DNA of 64,000 bases from Bradyrhizobium ottawaense (GTDB taxonomy: Bacteria; Pseudomonadota; Alphaproteobacteria; Rhizobiales; Xanthobacteraceae): NCBI RefSeq assembly GCF_002278135.3, contig NZ_CP029425.2, positions 4,626,001 through 4,690,000 of the forward strand. Reading direction: 5' to 3'. Numbering within the stretch: position 1 is the first letter of the stretch; the number at the start of each line of letters is the position of its first letter. The notes beneath the pieces were generated by a model. It did not search any database, had not been told where the DNA came from, and worked only from the letters and a program-made list of their open reading frames with translations. Shown piece by piece: positions 51,626 through 59,933 of the stretch. Position numbers and translations under genes: made by a program.

Positions 51626-52291
51626 ATGACCACCCCGACCATCACAACGCTTGCGCCGCTGCTGGACCGCCTGTTCGACGAGGCCGAGGCAGCAAACGGC
51701 GCAACGCGCGCCGCCGTCGCGGATTTGTCCGACGCAGAGCGGGCGCGCTTGATGCGCAGCAAGACCGACTATCGCGACCTCTACGGACGCCTGAAGGACG
51801 CACCGCTCGCGGTCTCCCGCGAGACAGGCCACCTGCTCTACATGCTGGCACGCAGTTCCCGCGCCAGGGTGATCGTCGAGTTCGGCACGTCGTTCGGCAT
51901 CTCGACGCTGCACCTTGCCGCAGGCCTGCGCGACAATGGCGGCGGCCGTCTCGTCACCAGCGAGTTCGAGCCGTCCAAGGCGGCGCGGGCGCGGGAAAAC
52001 CTCATCGCCGGCGGCCTGATCGACCTCGTCGAAATCCGTGAAGGCGACGCGCTGAAGACGCTCAGTACCGATCTGCCTGCTACGATCGACCTCGTGCTGC
52101 TCGACGGCGCCAAGGCGCTCTATCCGGAGATCCTTGATCTGCTGGAAGGCCATCTCGGACCGGGTGCGATCATCGTCGCCGACAATGCCGACGACAGCCC
52201 GGACTATCTGGCGCGCGTGCGCGCGCCCGGCAGCGGCTACATGTCCACGCCCTTCGCCGAAGACGTCGAACTCTCCGTGCGGATCAGCTGA
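51626..52291 (+). CDS. SAM-dependent O-methyltransferase (class I, COMT-like)
   Basis: A 221-residue methyltransferase of the O-methyltransferase family 3 type. The SAM-binding motif is VIVEFGTSFGISTLHLAAGL; the acidic strand end is TSEFEP, and LVLLDGAKALYPEILDLL carries the conserved metal-site Asp. Such enzymes methylate catechol-like small molecules. The divergent TetR regulator suggests induction by the substrate. Confidence 0.9.
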   Translation: MTTPTITTLAPLLDRLFDEAEAANGATRAAVADLSDAERARLMRSKTDYRDLYGRLKDAPLAVSRETGHLLYMLARSSRARVIVEFGTSFGISTLHLAAGLRDNGGGRLVTSEFEPSKAARARENLIAGGLIDLVEIREGDALKTLSTDLPATIDLVLLDGAKALYPEILDLLEGHLGPGAIIVADNADDSPDYLARVRAPGSGYMSTPFAEDVELSVRIS

Positions 52292-52438
52292 CACCAGTCG
52301 AAACGCCACGAAATTTTGGAGCCGCCGCGCTATTCACCAGGCGGCGGCTTCATGCTGCGTTCCCTGGTGTCGCAGCCTCGTCACTCACACGTGATACCTC
52401 GTTCTGGCCAAAGCCTGGCCCGGCGTGCTAAACATACC

Positions 52439-52450
52439 TACCGCGCGGTA
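52439..52450. promoter_or_regulatory. Palindrome before the SMR-TetR operon (operator)
   Basis: TACCGCGCGGTA is a perfect 12-base palindrome, 31 bases before the SMR start codon. It is placed as an autorepression site for the TetR protein encoded downstream. Confidence 0.5.
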
Positions 52451-52481
52451 TCTTTCCGTCCGCCCCGCGCCGGAGTTGATC

Positions 52482-52826
52482 ATGACCTCCGCCTTCAATG
52501 CCTACGCAGCGCTCGCCCTCGCCATCGTTCTCGAGGTCACGGCGTCCGCCTTCCTGCAGCAATCCGCCCAGTTCACCCGACCGTGGCCGACGCTGGCGAT
52601 GGTGCTGTTCTATGTCGCCTCGTTCTATGCGCTGTCGGTGGCGATCCGCGTCATTCCCTTGAGCATCGCCTATGCGATCTGGGGCGGGGTCGGCATCATC
52701 CTGACGGCGACCGTCTCCTTCGTGCTGTTCCGCCAGATGCTGGACGCCGCGGCCTTCGTCGGCATCGCGTTGATCGTATCCGGGGTCGTGGTCATCAACC
52801 TGTTCTCGCAGGCCAGTGTGCATTGA
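52482..52826 (+). CDS. Small multidrug resistance (SMR) efflux protein, EmrE/Gdx-like
   Basis: A 114-residue inner-membrane protein with four helices. The conserved membrane glutamate is Glu18 in AIVLEVTASAFLQQS; the second helix has FYVASFYALSVAIRVIPLSIAYAIWGGVG and the fourth GIALIVSGVVVINL. SMR proteins export quaternary cations or guanidinium. Its stop codon overlaps the start of a TetR gene (TGATG), so pump and regulator are co-translated. Confidence 0.93.
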   Translation: MTSAFNAYAALALAIVLEVTASAFLQQSAQFTRPWPTLAMVLFYVASFYALSVAIRVIPLSIAYAIWGGVGIILTATVSFVLFRQMLDAAAFVGIALIVSGVVVINLFSQASVH

Positions 52827-53395
52827 TGGCGGAAAGCCGCTACACCCGCGCCAAGCAGCCGGAGCAGGTCCGGCGCGCCCTGCTCGACTGTGCCGCGGCA
52901 ATCGCCATGGACCATGGCGTCGCCGGAGTTACCGTGCAGGCGGTGGCAGTCGCGGCCGGCGTCACCAAGGGCGGACTGTTTCACCACTTTGGCAGCAAGC
53001 AGGCGCTGATCGAGGGCCTGTTTGCCGACCTGCTCGCGCACGTCGATGCCGAGATCGACGCCGCGATTGAAGCCGATCCGAAACCGCGCGGCCGCTTCAC
53101 GCGGGCCTATGTGAATGCCGTGTTCACCGGCCAGGCCTTCGGCTTCGCGACCCCATGGGCGGCGTTGAGCATGGTCGTCGTCACCGATCCGCCGCTGCGC
53201 CGGCTCTGGAACGACTGGATCAAGGCGCGCCTGAAGCGTCATCGCACGACCGACGACGCGCCCGATCTGCAAATCGTACGTCTCGCCGCCGACGGCGCAT
53301 GGCTCTCCTATGTCACGACGGGACAGACGCGGATGAGCGCCGAGCTACGCGCCGTGCACGCACGGCTGCTCGCGCAGACCTATCAGCGCAGATAG
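52826..53395 (+). CDS. TetR-family regulator of the SMR pump
   Basis: A 189-residue regulator. The helix-turn-helix is ALLDCAAAIAMDHGVAGVTVQAVAVAAGVTKGGLFHHFGSKQALIEG (positions about 17-60), and the C-terminal domain is of the TetR_C type with hydrophobic ligand pocket residues. Coupled translation with the SMR gene and the palindrome upstream suggest that it represses the operon until a pump substrate is present. Confidence 0.93.
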   Translation: MAESRYTRAKQPEQVRRALLDCAAAIAMDHGVAGVTVQAVAVAAGVTKGGLFHHFGSKQALIEGLFADLLAHVDAEIDAAIEADPKPRGRFTRAYVNAVFTGQAFGFATPWAALSMVVVTDPPLRRLWNDWIKARLKRHRTTDDAPDLQIVRLAADGAWLSYVTTGQTRMSAELRAVHARLLAQTYQRR

Positions 53396-53410
53396 CGGCC
53401 CCCGCACGTC

Positions 53411-53776
53411 CTACTGGCTCTGCACCGGCTTGGGCGGACGCGATGCGGATCGCGCGGGCTTCTTGGCGGGCTTGGTAGCAGCGCGCGGCGGCGGAGTATC
53501 GACTGACTCAAGATACGCCGCGAGCGCCTTGGCCGAGTCCGAGCTGGTCGCGTAATGATCCCTGAGAAACCAGGACAGCGTCAGGCTGAAGCGACCCTTG
53601 GCAAGGCCGCGCGGACTGCGATGGCAGGTCGCACAGCCCTCAGCGAAGAGCTTTGCGGGCGGCTTGCCGGCGTCGAGATTCTGCGCGGCGGCGACCGTCA
53701 CCGTCAGAACAGCGGCGGCTGCAACGGTCATCACGGGCACGATCCGGTCGCGCCCCGATCGAAACAGCGATCTCAA
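53411..53776 (-). CDS. Small c-type cytochrome-like protein, exported
   Basis: A 121-residue exported protein. From the TTG start, supported by GAGGGG eight bases upstream, there is a basic n-region (RSLFRSGRDR), a hydrophobic core and cleavage near AAAQ. The mature part has one haem-binding site, CATCH in FAEGCATCHRSPRG, and the C-terminal tail is basic and Pro-rich (KPAKKPARSASRPPKP). A clear methionine ligand was not identified. It lies 26 bases downstream of a small conserved hypothetical gene on the same strand. Confidence 0.8.
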   Translation of the reverse strand: MRSLFRSGRDRIVPVMTVAAAAVLTVTVAAAQNLDAGKPPAKLFAEGCATCHRSPRGLAKGRFSLTLSWFLRDHYATSSDSAKALAAYLESVDTPPPRAATKPAKKPARSASRPPKPVQSQ

Positions 53777-53802
53777 ATGCCGTCCCCTCGCCCGCCCTTC
53801 GG

Positions 53803-53982
53803 TCACGCCGCCGACAGCTGATCGAACTCCGGCGGTGCGTAGGCCTTGCCGTCCTGGTCGGTGATGACGACCCGCCACCCCTCGCTCGCCCACACCTTCG
53901 CCTTCGCCACGATGAGCAGCCGGCTCTCGCGGGCGAAACTGTACTTCTCGTTGTCGCGTTCTGCGATCATCTTGTAGGCCAA
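53803..53982 (-). CDS. Small conserved hypothetical protein
   Basis: A 59-residue soluble protein (AYKMIAERDNEKYSFARESR ... GWRVVITDQDGKAYAPPEFDQLSAA). The TTG start is preferred because AAGGGGA sits seven bases before it and it fits how I remember the family starting (AYKMIAERDNEKY). It probably forms a two-gene unit with the cytochrome-like gene downstream. Function unknown. Confidence 0.65.
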   Translation of the reverse strand: MAYKMIAERDNEKYSFARESRLLIVAKAKVWASEGWRVVITDQDGKAYAPPEFDQLSAA

Positions 53983-54277
53983 TTCGCATCCCCTTGCGTC
54001 GCCCTGCACCCGGCCTCCTCGTGGCAGCGGGCTTTGGCGGCAATTCGCCGGGAGCGTGGCAATTTGGTGCCATCCGCAGGCATGGCGCAGATGATCGGCC
54101 GGCGACCGGCGTCGAGCCGTGCCCCGCAGGAATGCGATTCCAACCCGCCGCAGGTCTCCGCCTGCGACGACGGGAGCCGTCTACAAGTCGTGCTGGGCCA
54201 TGTCGTGCCGGATCGGCCGCCGGGGGGCGGCCCGTCACGGCAGCAACGGAACCGATCGTCCCGTGGCCGAGCCCCCG

Positions 54278-54556
54278 CTAGTGCACACGGATGATGTGGG
54301 GTCGGCCGAGATCGATCAGCCCCTGCACGGCGGAGAGGCGGTCGTCGAGGGCTGCGATGGTGAGCAGCAGGTTGTTGCGACGCTCGTCGAGCATGCCCAT
54401 CTCGGCGCCGGTGAGCTTTGTGCTCGTCCGTTCCTTGTGGATTCCTTCGAGGGATTCGCGCAGCCCGGCAATCAGGCCGGTCAGCTGTTTGGCCTCCTTC
54501 GTCATCGAACGCTTCGCGACATTCTGGCGGCGCGTCTCCGCCTGGCTCTGTCTCAT
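54278..54556 (-). CDS. Helical hypothetical protein of 92 residues
   Basis: A charged, coiled-coil-like protein (QSQAETRRQNVAKRSMTKEAKQ..., GLRESLEGIHKERTST, DERRNNLLLTIAALDDRLSAVQGLIDLG). GGGAGG lies six bases before the ATG. No domain recognised. The 295 bases between this gene and the 53803 gene hold no supported feature. Confidence 0.65.
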   Translation of the reverse strand: MRQSQAETRRQNVAKRSMTKEAKQLTGLIAGLRESLEGIHKERTSTKLTGAEMGMLDERRNNLLLTIAALDDRLSAVQGLIDLGRPHIIRVH

Positions 54557-54674
54557 ATCATCCTCCCGTGCCCCGCTGCCCCGAGTGGATGCTTACAGCT
54601 TTGGGTAGACATGTTACGATCGATGAAATCTGCCCGCGAAGATCTGTCTTAAATTGTAAAGGCCTCGACACAGC

Positions 54675-54707
54675 GAAGAAAAAGCCCGGCATCAGGGCCG
54701 GGCTTTT
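54675..54707 (-). terminator. Terminator of the SH3-domain gene
   Basis: AAAAGCCCGGC and GCCGGGCTTTT pair perfectly around six bases; on the minus strand a TTTTTCTTC tract follows. The stem starts 11 bases after the SH3 gene stop codon. Confidence 0.88.
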
Positions 54708-54717
54708 CTTTGCAAAG

Positions 54718-55704
54718 CTAGTGCTTCTGATGTCCGCCAGCGGGGCCGCCCGCCGGGGCGCCGCCGCCACGCGGGGCGGCATTGATGTGCGGAGCACCGC
54801 CCCCGCCGCCGTGCGGCATTGCGGGCGCGGCCGCGCGCGGCGCCGGCATCTGCGCACGGGCATTCATCGGCGAACCATGGCTCACGCTTGGCTGGGCGAC
54901 ATGTGGCGTCGCGGGACGCGCTGAAGGCTCGGCCACACGCGGCGCTTCGTGCGCGCGGGCCATCGGCTGCGAACGCACCGTAGCGCGGGTGGCGGCCTGC
55001 TCGCGCATCATGCGGGCTTGTGCATCACGCGGATTGCGGGTCTGCACATTGGTCCGCTCATGCGCGATGCGCTCACTTCGTCCAACGCGGTCGGGCGTAA
55101 CCGCAGCGCCGCGCTTGGCGATCGCAGCGTCGCGCTTGGCGATCGCAGCGTCGCGCTGTGTGGTCGCGGCGTCACGCGTTGAGATCGCGGCGGCCCCCTT
55201 GCCGCGCACACCGCTGCGTTCGAGTGCGATCGCGGCGTCGCGCGTTGCCGCCCGGCCGATGCGGGCAGCACGCGGATCGATCGTCATCCGCGTCGCGACG
55301 CTCTGATGCGAGGTCCAGTAATTATTCCAATAGGCATGGCGTCGATACCAGGGACGTCCCCCATAGTAACTCGACCAATACGAGGTCAGCACGAAGGGAA
55401 CGACGGGCACATCGATCTCGTCGACATAGTCGGGGAGATAGACGTAGTGATTGCGATAGAGATATTCGAGATATTGCGACGACACCCAGCCGCGATCATC
55501 AGAGAAGCTGACGTCGCACCAGGCATTGCCGCGCAGGCAGCCATGGATGTTGACGCGGGCGCCCCCGGGGACGCGATCGACCAGGGGAAAGCCCGAGCCC
55601 GGTCCGGCGCGCAGGCCGGTCGAGACGGTAACGATGCCCGGCGCGGCCAATGCGGCTGTCGGGACCAGCAAAAATGCTGCAACTAAAGCGGTTCTGAATT
55701 TCAT
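54718..55704 (-). CDS. Exported SH3-domain protein with RDAAIAK repeats
   Basis: A 328-residue exported protein. The signal peptide ends ALAA (about residue 21). Residues 24-75 form a bacterial SH3 domain (VTVSTGLRAGPGSGFPLVDRVPGGARVNIHGCL, CDVSFSDDRGWVSSQYL). A Tyr/Trp-rich part follows, then an Ala/Arg-rich region with a seven-residue repeat (RDAAIAK) encoded by 21-base units, and a C-terminal Pro/Gly/His tail. SH3 proteins of this type often bind cell-wall peptides. AAAGGAGGA precedes the ATG, and an exact EcfG-like promoter lies upstream. Confidence 0.85.
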   Translation of the reverse strand: MKFRTALVAAFLLVPTAALAAPGIVTVSTGLRAGPGSGFPLVDRVPGGARVNIHGCLRGNAWCDVSFSDDRGWVSSQYLEYLYRNHYVYLPDYVDEIDVPVVPFVLTSYWSSYYGGRPWYRRHAYWNNYWTSHQSVATRMTIDPRAARIGRAATRDAAIALERSGVRGKGAAAISTRDAATTQRDAAIAKRDAAIAKRGAAVTPDRVGRSERIAHERTNVQTRNPRDAQARMMREQAATRATVRSQPMARAHEAPRVAEPSARPATPHVAQPSVSHGSPMNARAQMPAPRAAAPAMPHGGGGGAPHINAAPRGGGAPAGGPAGGHQKH

Positions 55705-55729
55705 GGCGCATTCCTCCTTTGAGAGGCGG

Positions 55730-55754
55730 AACGCGCCAGCGGAACAGGCGTTCC
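55730..55754 (-). promoter_or_regulatory. Candidate EcfG promoter of the SH3-domain gene
   Basis: Read on the minus strand: GGAAC, 16 bases, CGTT, an exact match. It ends 26 bases before the ATG, leaving a leader of about 18 bases that includes the strong ribosome-binding site. Confidence 0.6.
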
Positions 55755-55853
55755 GCGCACGAGGGTCTCATCCGTCGAAAGACTGAAACGCACGCCGCGC
55801 GCGGTTCAATATTCATCCGCCGTTCATCGACCTGCGCAGACGCAGCTCGACCG

Positions 55854-57776
55854 TCACTTGATCCGCAACATGAACCCGTCGAAGTAGGACGCGAGCCCGG
55901 CATAGTCATCGAGCGGCAGTACGCTTGCGACATACTGGTCGGGCCGCACCACAACCGTGCAGCCCGCCTTCCGATCGATGCCGCGCATCGCAAAGACGTC
56001 GTGGCCGCTCTTGAGGTCCGGACAGAACATTTTCTCGTAATCATACAAGCCATACCGGCCCTTGCTTGGGAGCAACATGGGCGGCATTGCCTCGATCGCG
56101 AGCTCTCGATGATCCTGCTGAAACACTGCGCGCAGATCGATCACGCTGTCGATGTCGAGATTTCTGGACGTATATCGCCGGATCGGCGATTCCCGGGACT
56201 CGGCGAAAAAATTGCACAAGCGACGAATGGCCGAGTCCGAGGCAGCGGGATTCTCAGCGGGCGAGAACGCGTAGATCCGAAAACGACCGTCGGCCTGCGT
56301 GGCATGACCCAAATGCATCGGCTTTGCGTCCGCAAGTCGGATCACGGGCGCCGAGTGGAAGCGCTTGCCGATGATGAATCCCTCTGCGAGGTGCTGATGC
56401 GAGGCTGCACCGGTGAGAATCGATGGCGTGTAATGTGTCGCCGTGCCCGCGGTGTAGCGGCCATGCCTGACAAAATAGTCCTGCGTCTCGGCAGCGTCGC
56501 CGCCACCCGCTTTTGCTGACGAAGCCAAAATTCCCGCCCACTCGCGATCGAAATCGATCAGCTCTTTCGCAACCGCCTGACGCTCCGCCGAATAGGAATG
56601 CATCAGGCTCGGGGCGCACTGCTTCCGGAGGACGGCGGCAAGCTTCCAGCCCAGATTGAAGGCGTCCTGCATCGAGACGTTCATGCCCTGCCCCGCCTTC
56701 GGGCTATGCGTATGGCAGGCATCGCCGGCGATGAAGACGCGCGGCAGGCGCGTTGCGATCTCGGCTTCCGGCACGTCGTCGAACTTGTCGGTGAGACGCT
56801 GGCCGATCTCGTAGACCGACCACCAGGCGATCTCCTTCACGTCGAGCGTATGGGGCTTCAGGATCCGCTGCGCTTTCGCAATCACGTCATCGGCGGTGAC
56901 GTTGCGGCTGGCGACGCGCTCGCCGACATCGAGCTTGGCGAGCTCGACATAGATGCGGACCATGTAGCCGCCTTCGCGCGGAATGATCAGCAGGCTGCCG
57001 TCCTTCGCCGATTGGATCAGCGACTTGAAGCGGATATCCGGGAAATCGGTCACCGCCAAGACGTCCATCACGCCCCAGGCGTGGTTGGCGGAATCGCCGT
57101 GCAGCTCGCGCCCGATCGACTTGCGCACGGTGCTGCGCGCGCCATCGCAGCCAACGACATAGCGCGCCTTGATCTGCTCGACCTTGCCCTCGCTTGCGGC
57201 ATCGACGCGTTCGAGGCGCACGGTCACGGCATGGTCGGCTGGACCTGCAGCCGGATCGACCTCGAGGTCGAGCAGGCGGCGGCTGTAGTGAGGGGCGAGC
57301 TTGGCCGGCGATTTCCGCATCACGTCGAGAAAGCCGTCATGGATGCGCGCCTGGTTGAGGATGACATGCGGGAATTCGGACAGGCCGTCCTCGACGTCCT
57401 GCACCCGGCCGCTGCGGACGATGGTCTCGGGCTGGCCCTCGTCCGGCTTCCAGAATGTCGTCTCGTTGACCCAATAGGCCTCCTTCAGCACGCGCTCGCT
57501 GAAACCGTAGGCGTGAAACATTTCCATGGTGCGGCAGGCGATGCCGTCGGCCTGCCCGACCAGCAAGCGATCCGGCTTCTGCTCGACGATGCAGGTCTTG
57601 ATCTCAGGGAATTGCGCAAGCTGGGCGGCGAGCGTGAGGCCGGCCGGTCCACAGCCGACGATGAGGACATCGACCTCGCCAGGCACGGCGCCCGCCGCGC
57701 CCGGGGCTTGAACGCGCTCGGCGGGGTCGGCGATGTCAGGGTCGCCCGGCTGAAATCCATTCAGATGGAATTGCAT
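55854..57776 (-). CDS. FAD-dependent aromatic hydroxylase (phenol 2-monooxygenase / MobA-like)
   Basis: A 640-residue class A flavoprotein monooxygenase. The FAD-binding motif is VLIVGCGPAGLTLAAQL (38-54); the middle holds VVGCDGARSTVRKSIG, and the second FAD motif is FIAGDACHTHSPKAGQGMN. The C-terminal third is the thioredoxin-like domain of phenol hydroxylases (SGHDVFAMRGIDRKAGCTVVVRPDQYVASVLPLDD). Length and layout resemble 3-hydroxybenzoate 4-hydroxylase MobA (about 639) and phenol 2-monooxygenase. It is divergent from a MarR regulator, the arrangement seen for inducible aromatic catabolism. No ring-cleavage gene is nearby. Confidence 0.9.
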   Translation of the reverse strand: MQFHLNGFQPGDPDIADPAERVQAPGAAGAVPGEVDVLIVGCGPAGLTLAAQLAQFPEIKTCIVEQKPDRLLVGQADGIACRTMEMFHAYGFSERVLKEAYWVNETTFWKPDEGQPETIVRSGRVQDVEDGLSEFPHVILNQARIHDGFLDVMRKSPAKLAPHYSRRLLDLEVDPAAGPADHAVTVRLERVDAASEGKVEQIKARYVVGCDGARSTVRKSIGRELHGDSANHAWGVMDVLAVTDFPDIRFKSLIQSAKDGSLLIIPREGGYMVRIYVELAKLDVGERVASRNVTADDVIAKAQRILKPHTLDVKEIAWWSVYEIGQRLTDKFDDVPEAEIATRLPRVFIAGDACHTHSPKAGQGMNVSMQDAFNLGWKLAAVLRKQCAPSLMHSYSAERQAVAKELIDFDREWAGILASSAKAGGGDAAETQDYFVRHGRYTAGTATHYTPSILTGAASHQHLAEGFIIGKRFHSAPVIRLADAKPMHLGHATQADGRFRIYAFSPAENPAASDSAIRRLCNFFAESRESPIRRYTSRNLDIDSVIDLRAVFQQDHRELAIEAMPPMLLPSKGRYGLYDYEKMFCPDLKSGHDVFAMRGIDRKAGCTVVVRPDQYVASVLPLDDYAGLASYFDGFMLRIK

Positions 57777-57811
57777 GAGGCTCTCCCGTCAACCTTCTGT
57801 TTTGATATTGC

Positions 57812-57836
57812 TCAGTATGCTGACTATCAGTATGCT
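57812..57836. promoter_or_regulatory. Repeat operator between hydroxylase and MarR genes
   Basis: TCAGTATGCT occurs twice (57812 and 57827), with CTGACTATCAG, a palindrome, between. Repeats with a 15-base period in a divergent MarR/target region suggest the MarR binding site. Confidence 0.5.
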
Positions 57837-57877
57837 TGTCAACGATCGTACGCCGTCCTGCCTCCGAGGAGAATTCG

Positions 57878-58342
57878 GTGAAAGACAACAACGACATGCC
57901 CGGGCATCTGGCGCGCCGGTTCCAGCAGATCGCCGTCGCGGTGTTCCTGGCCGAGGTCGAGGATGCCGGCTTCGATCTCACGCCGGTGCAATACGCCGCG
58001 CTTGCGACCATCAAGGCCAATCCGGGGCTCGACCAGGTGACGCTTGCAGGGCTGATCGCCTATGACCGCACCACCATCACCGGCGTGATCGACCGCCTCG
58101 TGCAGAAGGGACTGGCCGAGCGCCGCGCTTCCAGCCGCGATCGCCGCGCCCGCGAACTCGAGATCACCGACGAGGGCCGGCGCACGCTGCGCAAGATCAC
58201 CCCGGCCGTGGAATCGGCCCAGCGCATCCTGCTGCGTGGCCTCAGCGCAAAGGAGGGCGAGGATCTGATGCGGCTGCTGCGCAAGGCGATTGCCGCCGGC
58301 AACGATCTGAGCCGCGCCCCGCTCCGCGATCTGCAGGCATGA
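57878..58342 (+). CDS. MarR-family transcriptional regulator
   Basis: A 154-residue winged-helix regulator (LARRFQQIAVAVFLAEVEDAGFDLTPVQYAAL, LAGLIAYDRTTITGVIDRLVQKGLAERRASSRDRRARELEITDEGRR). The start is GTG with GAGGAGAA ideally spaced; a TTG farther upstream has no such site. It probably represses the divergent hydroxylase gene and releases DNA on binding an aromatic compound. Confidence 0.93.
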   Translation: MKDNNDMPGHLARRFQQIAVAVFLAEVEDAGFDLTPVQYAALATIKANPGLDQVTLAGLIAYDRTTITGVIDRLVQKGLAERRASSRDRRARELEITDEGRRTLRKITPAVESAQRILLRGLSAKEGEDLMRLLRKAIAAGNDLSRAPLRDLQA

Positions 58343-58462
58343 TCCGGTATTTCTGTACGTACTTGTCGCAGGCCTGCGAAACCAGGAACTAACCTTCGGC
58401 TGTTACGGTCGGCAACATTCTGCGCTTAACGCGCGATTAACTTTGCCGGTCGGGAGATCAGG

Positions 58463-58897
58463 ATGTTCAAGTTCCTCATTGCGGCAGCGGCCGTCGCGCT
58501 CTCGACCGTTCATGCGCTCGCAAACGGCCATGGCGGCGGCGATGCCGCTCCTCCGCCCAAGCCCGAAGCGACGACCGCACCGGCGAAGGTGGTCCTGACC
58601 AAGCAGGGTCCCAAGCTCGTCGATCTCAAGGGCATGACGCTCTACTATTACGAGCGCGACACCACCGGAAAGACGTCGAACTGCAACGGCAAATGCACCG
58701 AGAGCTGGATGCCGTTGCCCGCAACGGCCGACGCCAAGGCCATTGGCGACTTCACCGTGATCAGCCGCAACGACGGCAGCAGGATGTGGGCGTACCGCTA
58801 TCGCCCGCTCTACACCTCGGCCGCCGACAAGACGCCGGGCGACGTCAACGGCAATGCGACGACCCTGCAATGGCGCGTCGCCCGGCCCGGCGAATAA
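58463..58897 (+). CDS. Exported COG4315-type protein (secreted repeat family)
   Basis: A 144-residue exported protein. Signal peptide to about residue 20 (ALA). A His/Gly/Pro-rich linker (NGHGGGDAAPPPKPEATTAP) precedes the conserved domain with MTLYYYERDTTGKTSNCNGKCTESWMPLPA and RMWAYRYRPLYT. This is the Yx(F/W/Y)xxD-type repeat family, often annotated as a predicted lipoprotein, though no lipobox is present here. Function unknown. A near-match to an EcfG promoter (GGAAC-N16-CGGT) is at 58385. Confidence 0.83.
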   Translation: MFKFLIAAAAVALSTVHALANGHGGGDAAPPPKPEATTAPAKVVLTKQGPKLVDLKGMTLYYYERDTTGKTSNCNGKCTESWMPLPATADAKAIGDFTVISRNDGSRMWAYRYRPLYTSAADKTPGDVNGNATTLQWRVARPGE

Positions 58898-58965
58898 GCA
58901 AAGCCGCCATCAGCGTGCCCGCATGCGCACGATGATCAACTCGTCGGGATTGGGACGCTGTGCGC

Positions 58966-59619
58966 TCACCCGCGCCAGCGCGCGCCGGTCTCGGCCTGCG
59001 CGTTCTGTCCGGGCGGCAGCACCACGACCATCGAATTGAGCTTCACCCGGTCGTAGAGATCGATCACGTCCTCGTTGCGCATCCGGATGCAGCCGGACGA
59101 GATCGCCTGCCCGATATATTCGGGCTGGTTGGTGCCATGAATCCGGTAGAGCGTGTCCTTGTTGCCGGAATAGAGATAGATGCCCCGCGCGCCCAAGGGA
59201 TTGGCGGGACCGCCGGGAACGCGCGCCGGGTACGGCCCGAGCCGCGCCTGGATATCTGCCGTCGGAACCCAGTCCGGCCATTCCGCCAGGCGACCGACCC
59301 GCGCGACGCCGGAGAACGCCATGGCTTCCTCGCCGACCGCAACGCCGTAGCGGATCGCCTTGCCCTCTGGCAGCACGTAATAGAGATAGCGTGCGTCGGT
59401 ATCGACCAGGATGGTACCCGGTTGCTCCTTGCGCTGATAGTCGACGACGTGACGGAGATATTGTTCGGGCACATTCGCTTGCGCGTAAGGCGTGTGCGCA
59501 AGCAACTGCCGGTCGCGCGGCGTCATGCTCGCGTCGGTCGACGGCGAAAGCGTTGCCTGCATGCAGCCGCCCAGCGGCAACAAGGCAACGACGAACAAGG
59601 CGATTAAAGATCTTGGCAC
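58966..59619 (-). CDS. L,D-transpeptidase (ErfK/YbiS/YcfS family), probable lipoprotein
   Basis: A 217-residue protein. The GTG start gives a compact lipoprotein signal with LGGC and Cys19; a longer in-frame TTG form would put extra residues before the signal. The YkuD domain (about 65-190) has IHGTNQPEYIGQAISSGCIRMRNEDVIDLYD, with the catalytic histidine and the cysteine of SSGCIRM. These enzymes crosslink peptidoglycan stems 3-3 or attach lipoproteins to it. A palindrome GAACACG-TGCG-CGTGTTC lies about 80 bases upstream (59700-59717). Confidence 0.92.
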   Translation of the reverse strand: MPRSLIALFVVALLPLGGCMQATLSPSTDASMTPRDRQLLAHTPYAQANVPEQYLRHVVDYQRKEQPGTILVDTDARYLYYVLPEGKAIRYGVAVGEEAMAFSGVARVGRLAEWPDWVPTADIQARLGPYPARVPGGPANPLGARGIYLYSGNKDTLYRIHGTNQPEYIGQAISSGCIRMRNEDVIDLYDRVKLNSMVVVLPPGQNAQAETGARWRG

Positions 59620-59933
59620 CGCCGGCCCCCGATAGCGGATAGCAGCGCCCCCAGCATCCCCAGATGCTGCCAAAATCGTGCTGAAAACAAGGCAGCGCGG
59701 AACACGTGCGCGTGTTCAACAAAAGGGGTTCCATCACCACAAACGGCGGAAGACCGTCGCATCATCTCCATCCCCTCGCCTTGCTTTGGTCAAACCCGGC
59801 TGGACTCGTGCGTCATCGTGCGAGGCTCATCCGGTTGGGATGGACTCACCCCAAATAGATCGGCTCGCGCCAATGCGGACGACCAGTATTTCAAGCGCCC
59901 GGCCTTCAAACACCGGGCTTCAAAGGAGCTGCG
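59620..59933. other. Divergent intergenic region
   Basis: No gene seen. It holds the perfect inverted repeat GAACACG (59700-59706) and CGTGTTC (59711-59717), a candidate operator for the L,D-transpeptidase gene, and the AAGGAGC ribosome-binding site of the next gene. Confidence 0.4.
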
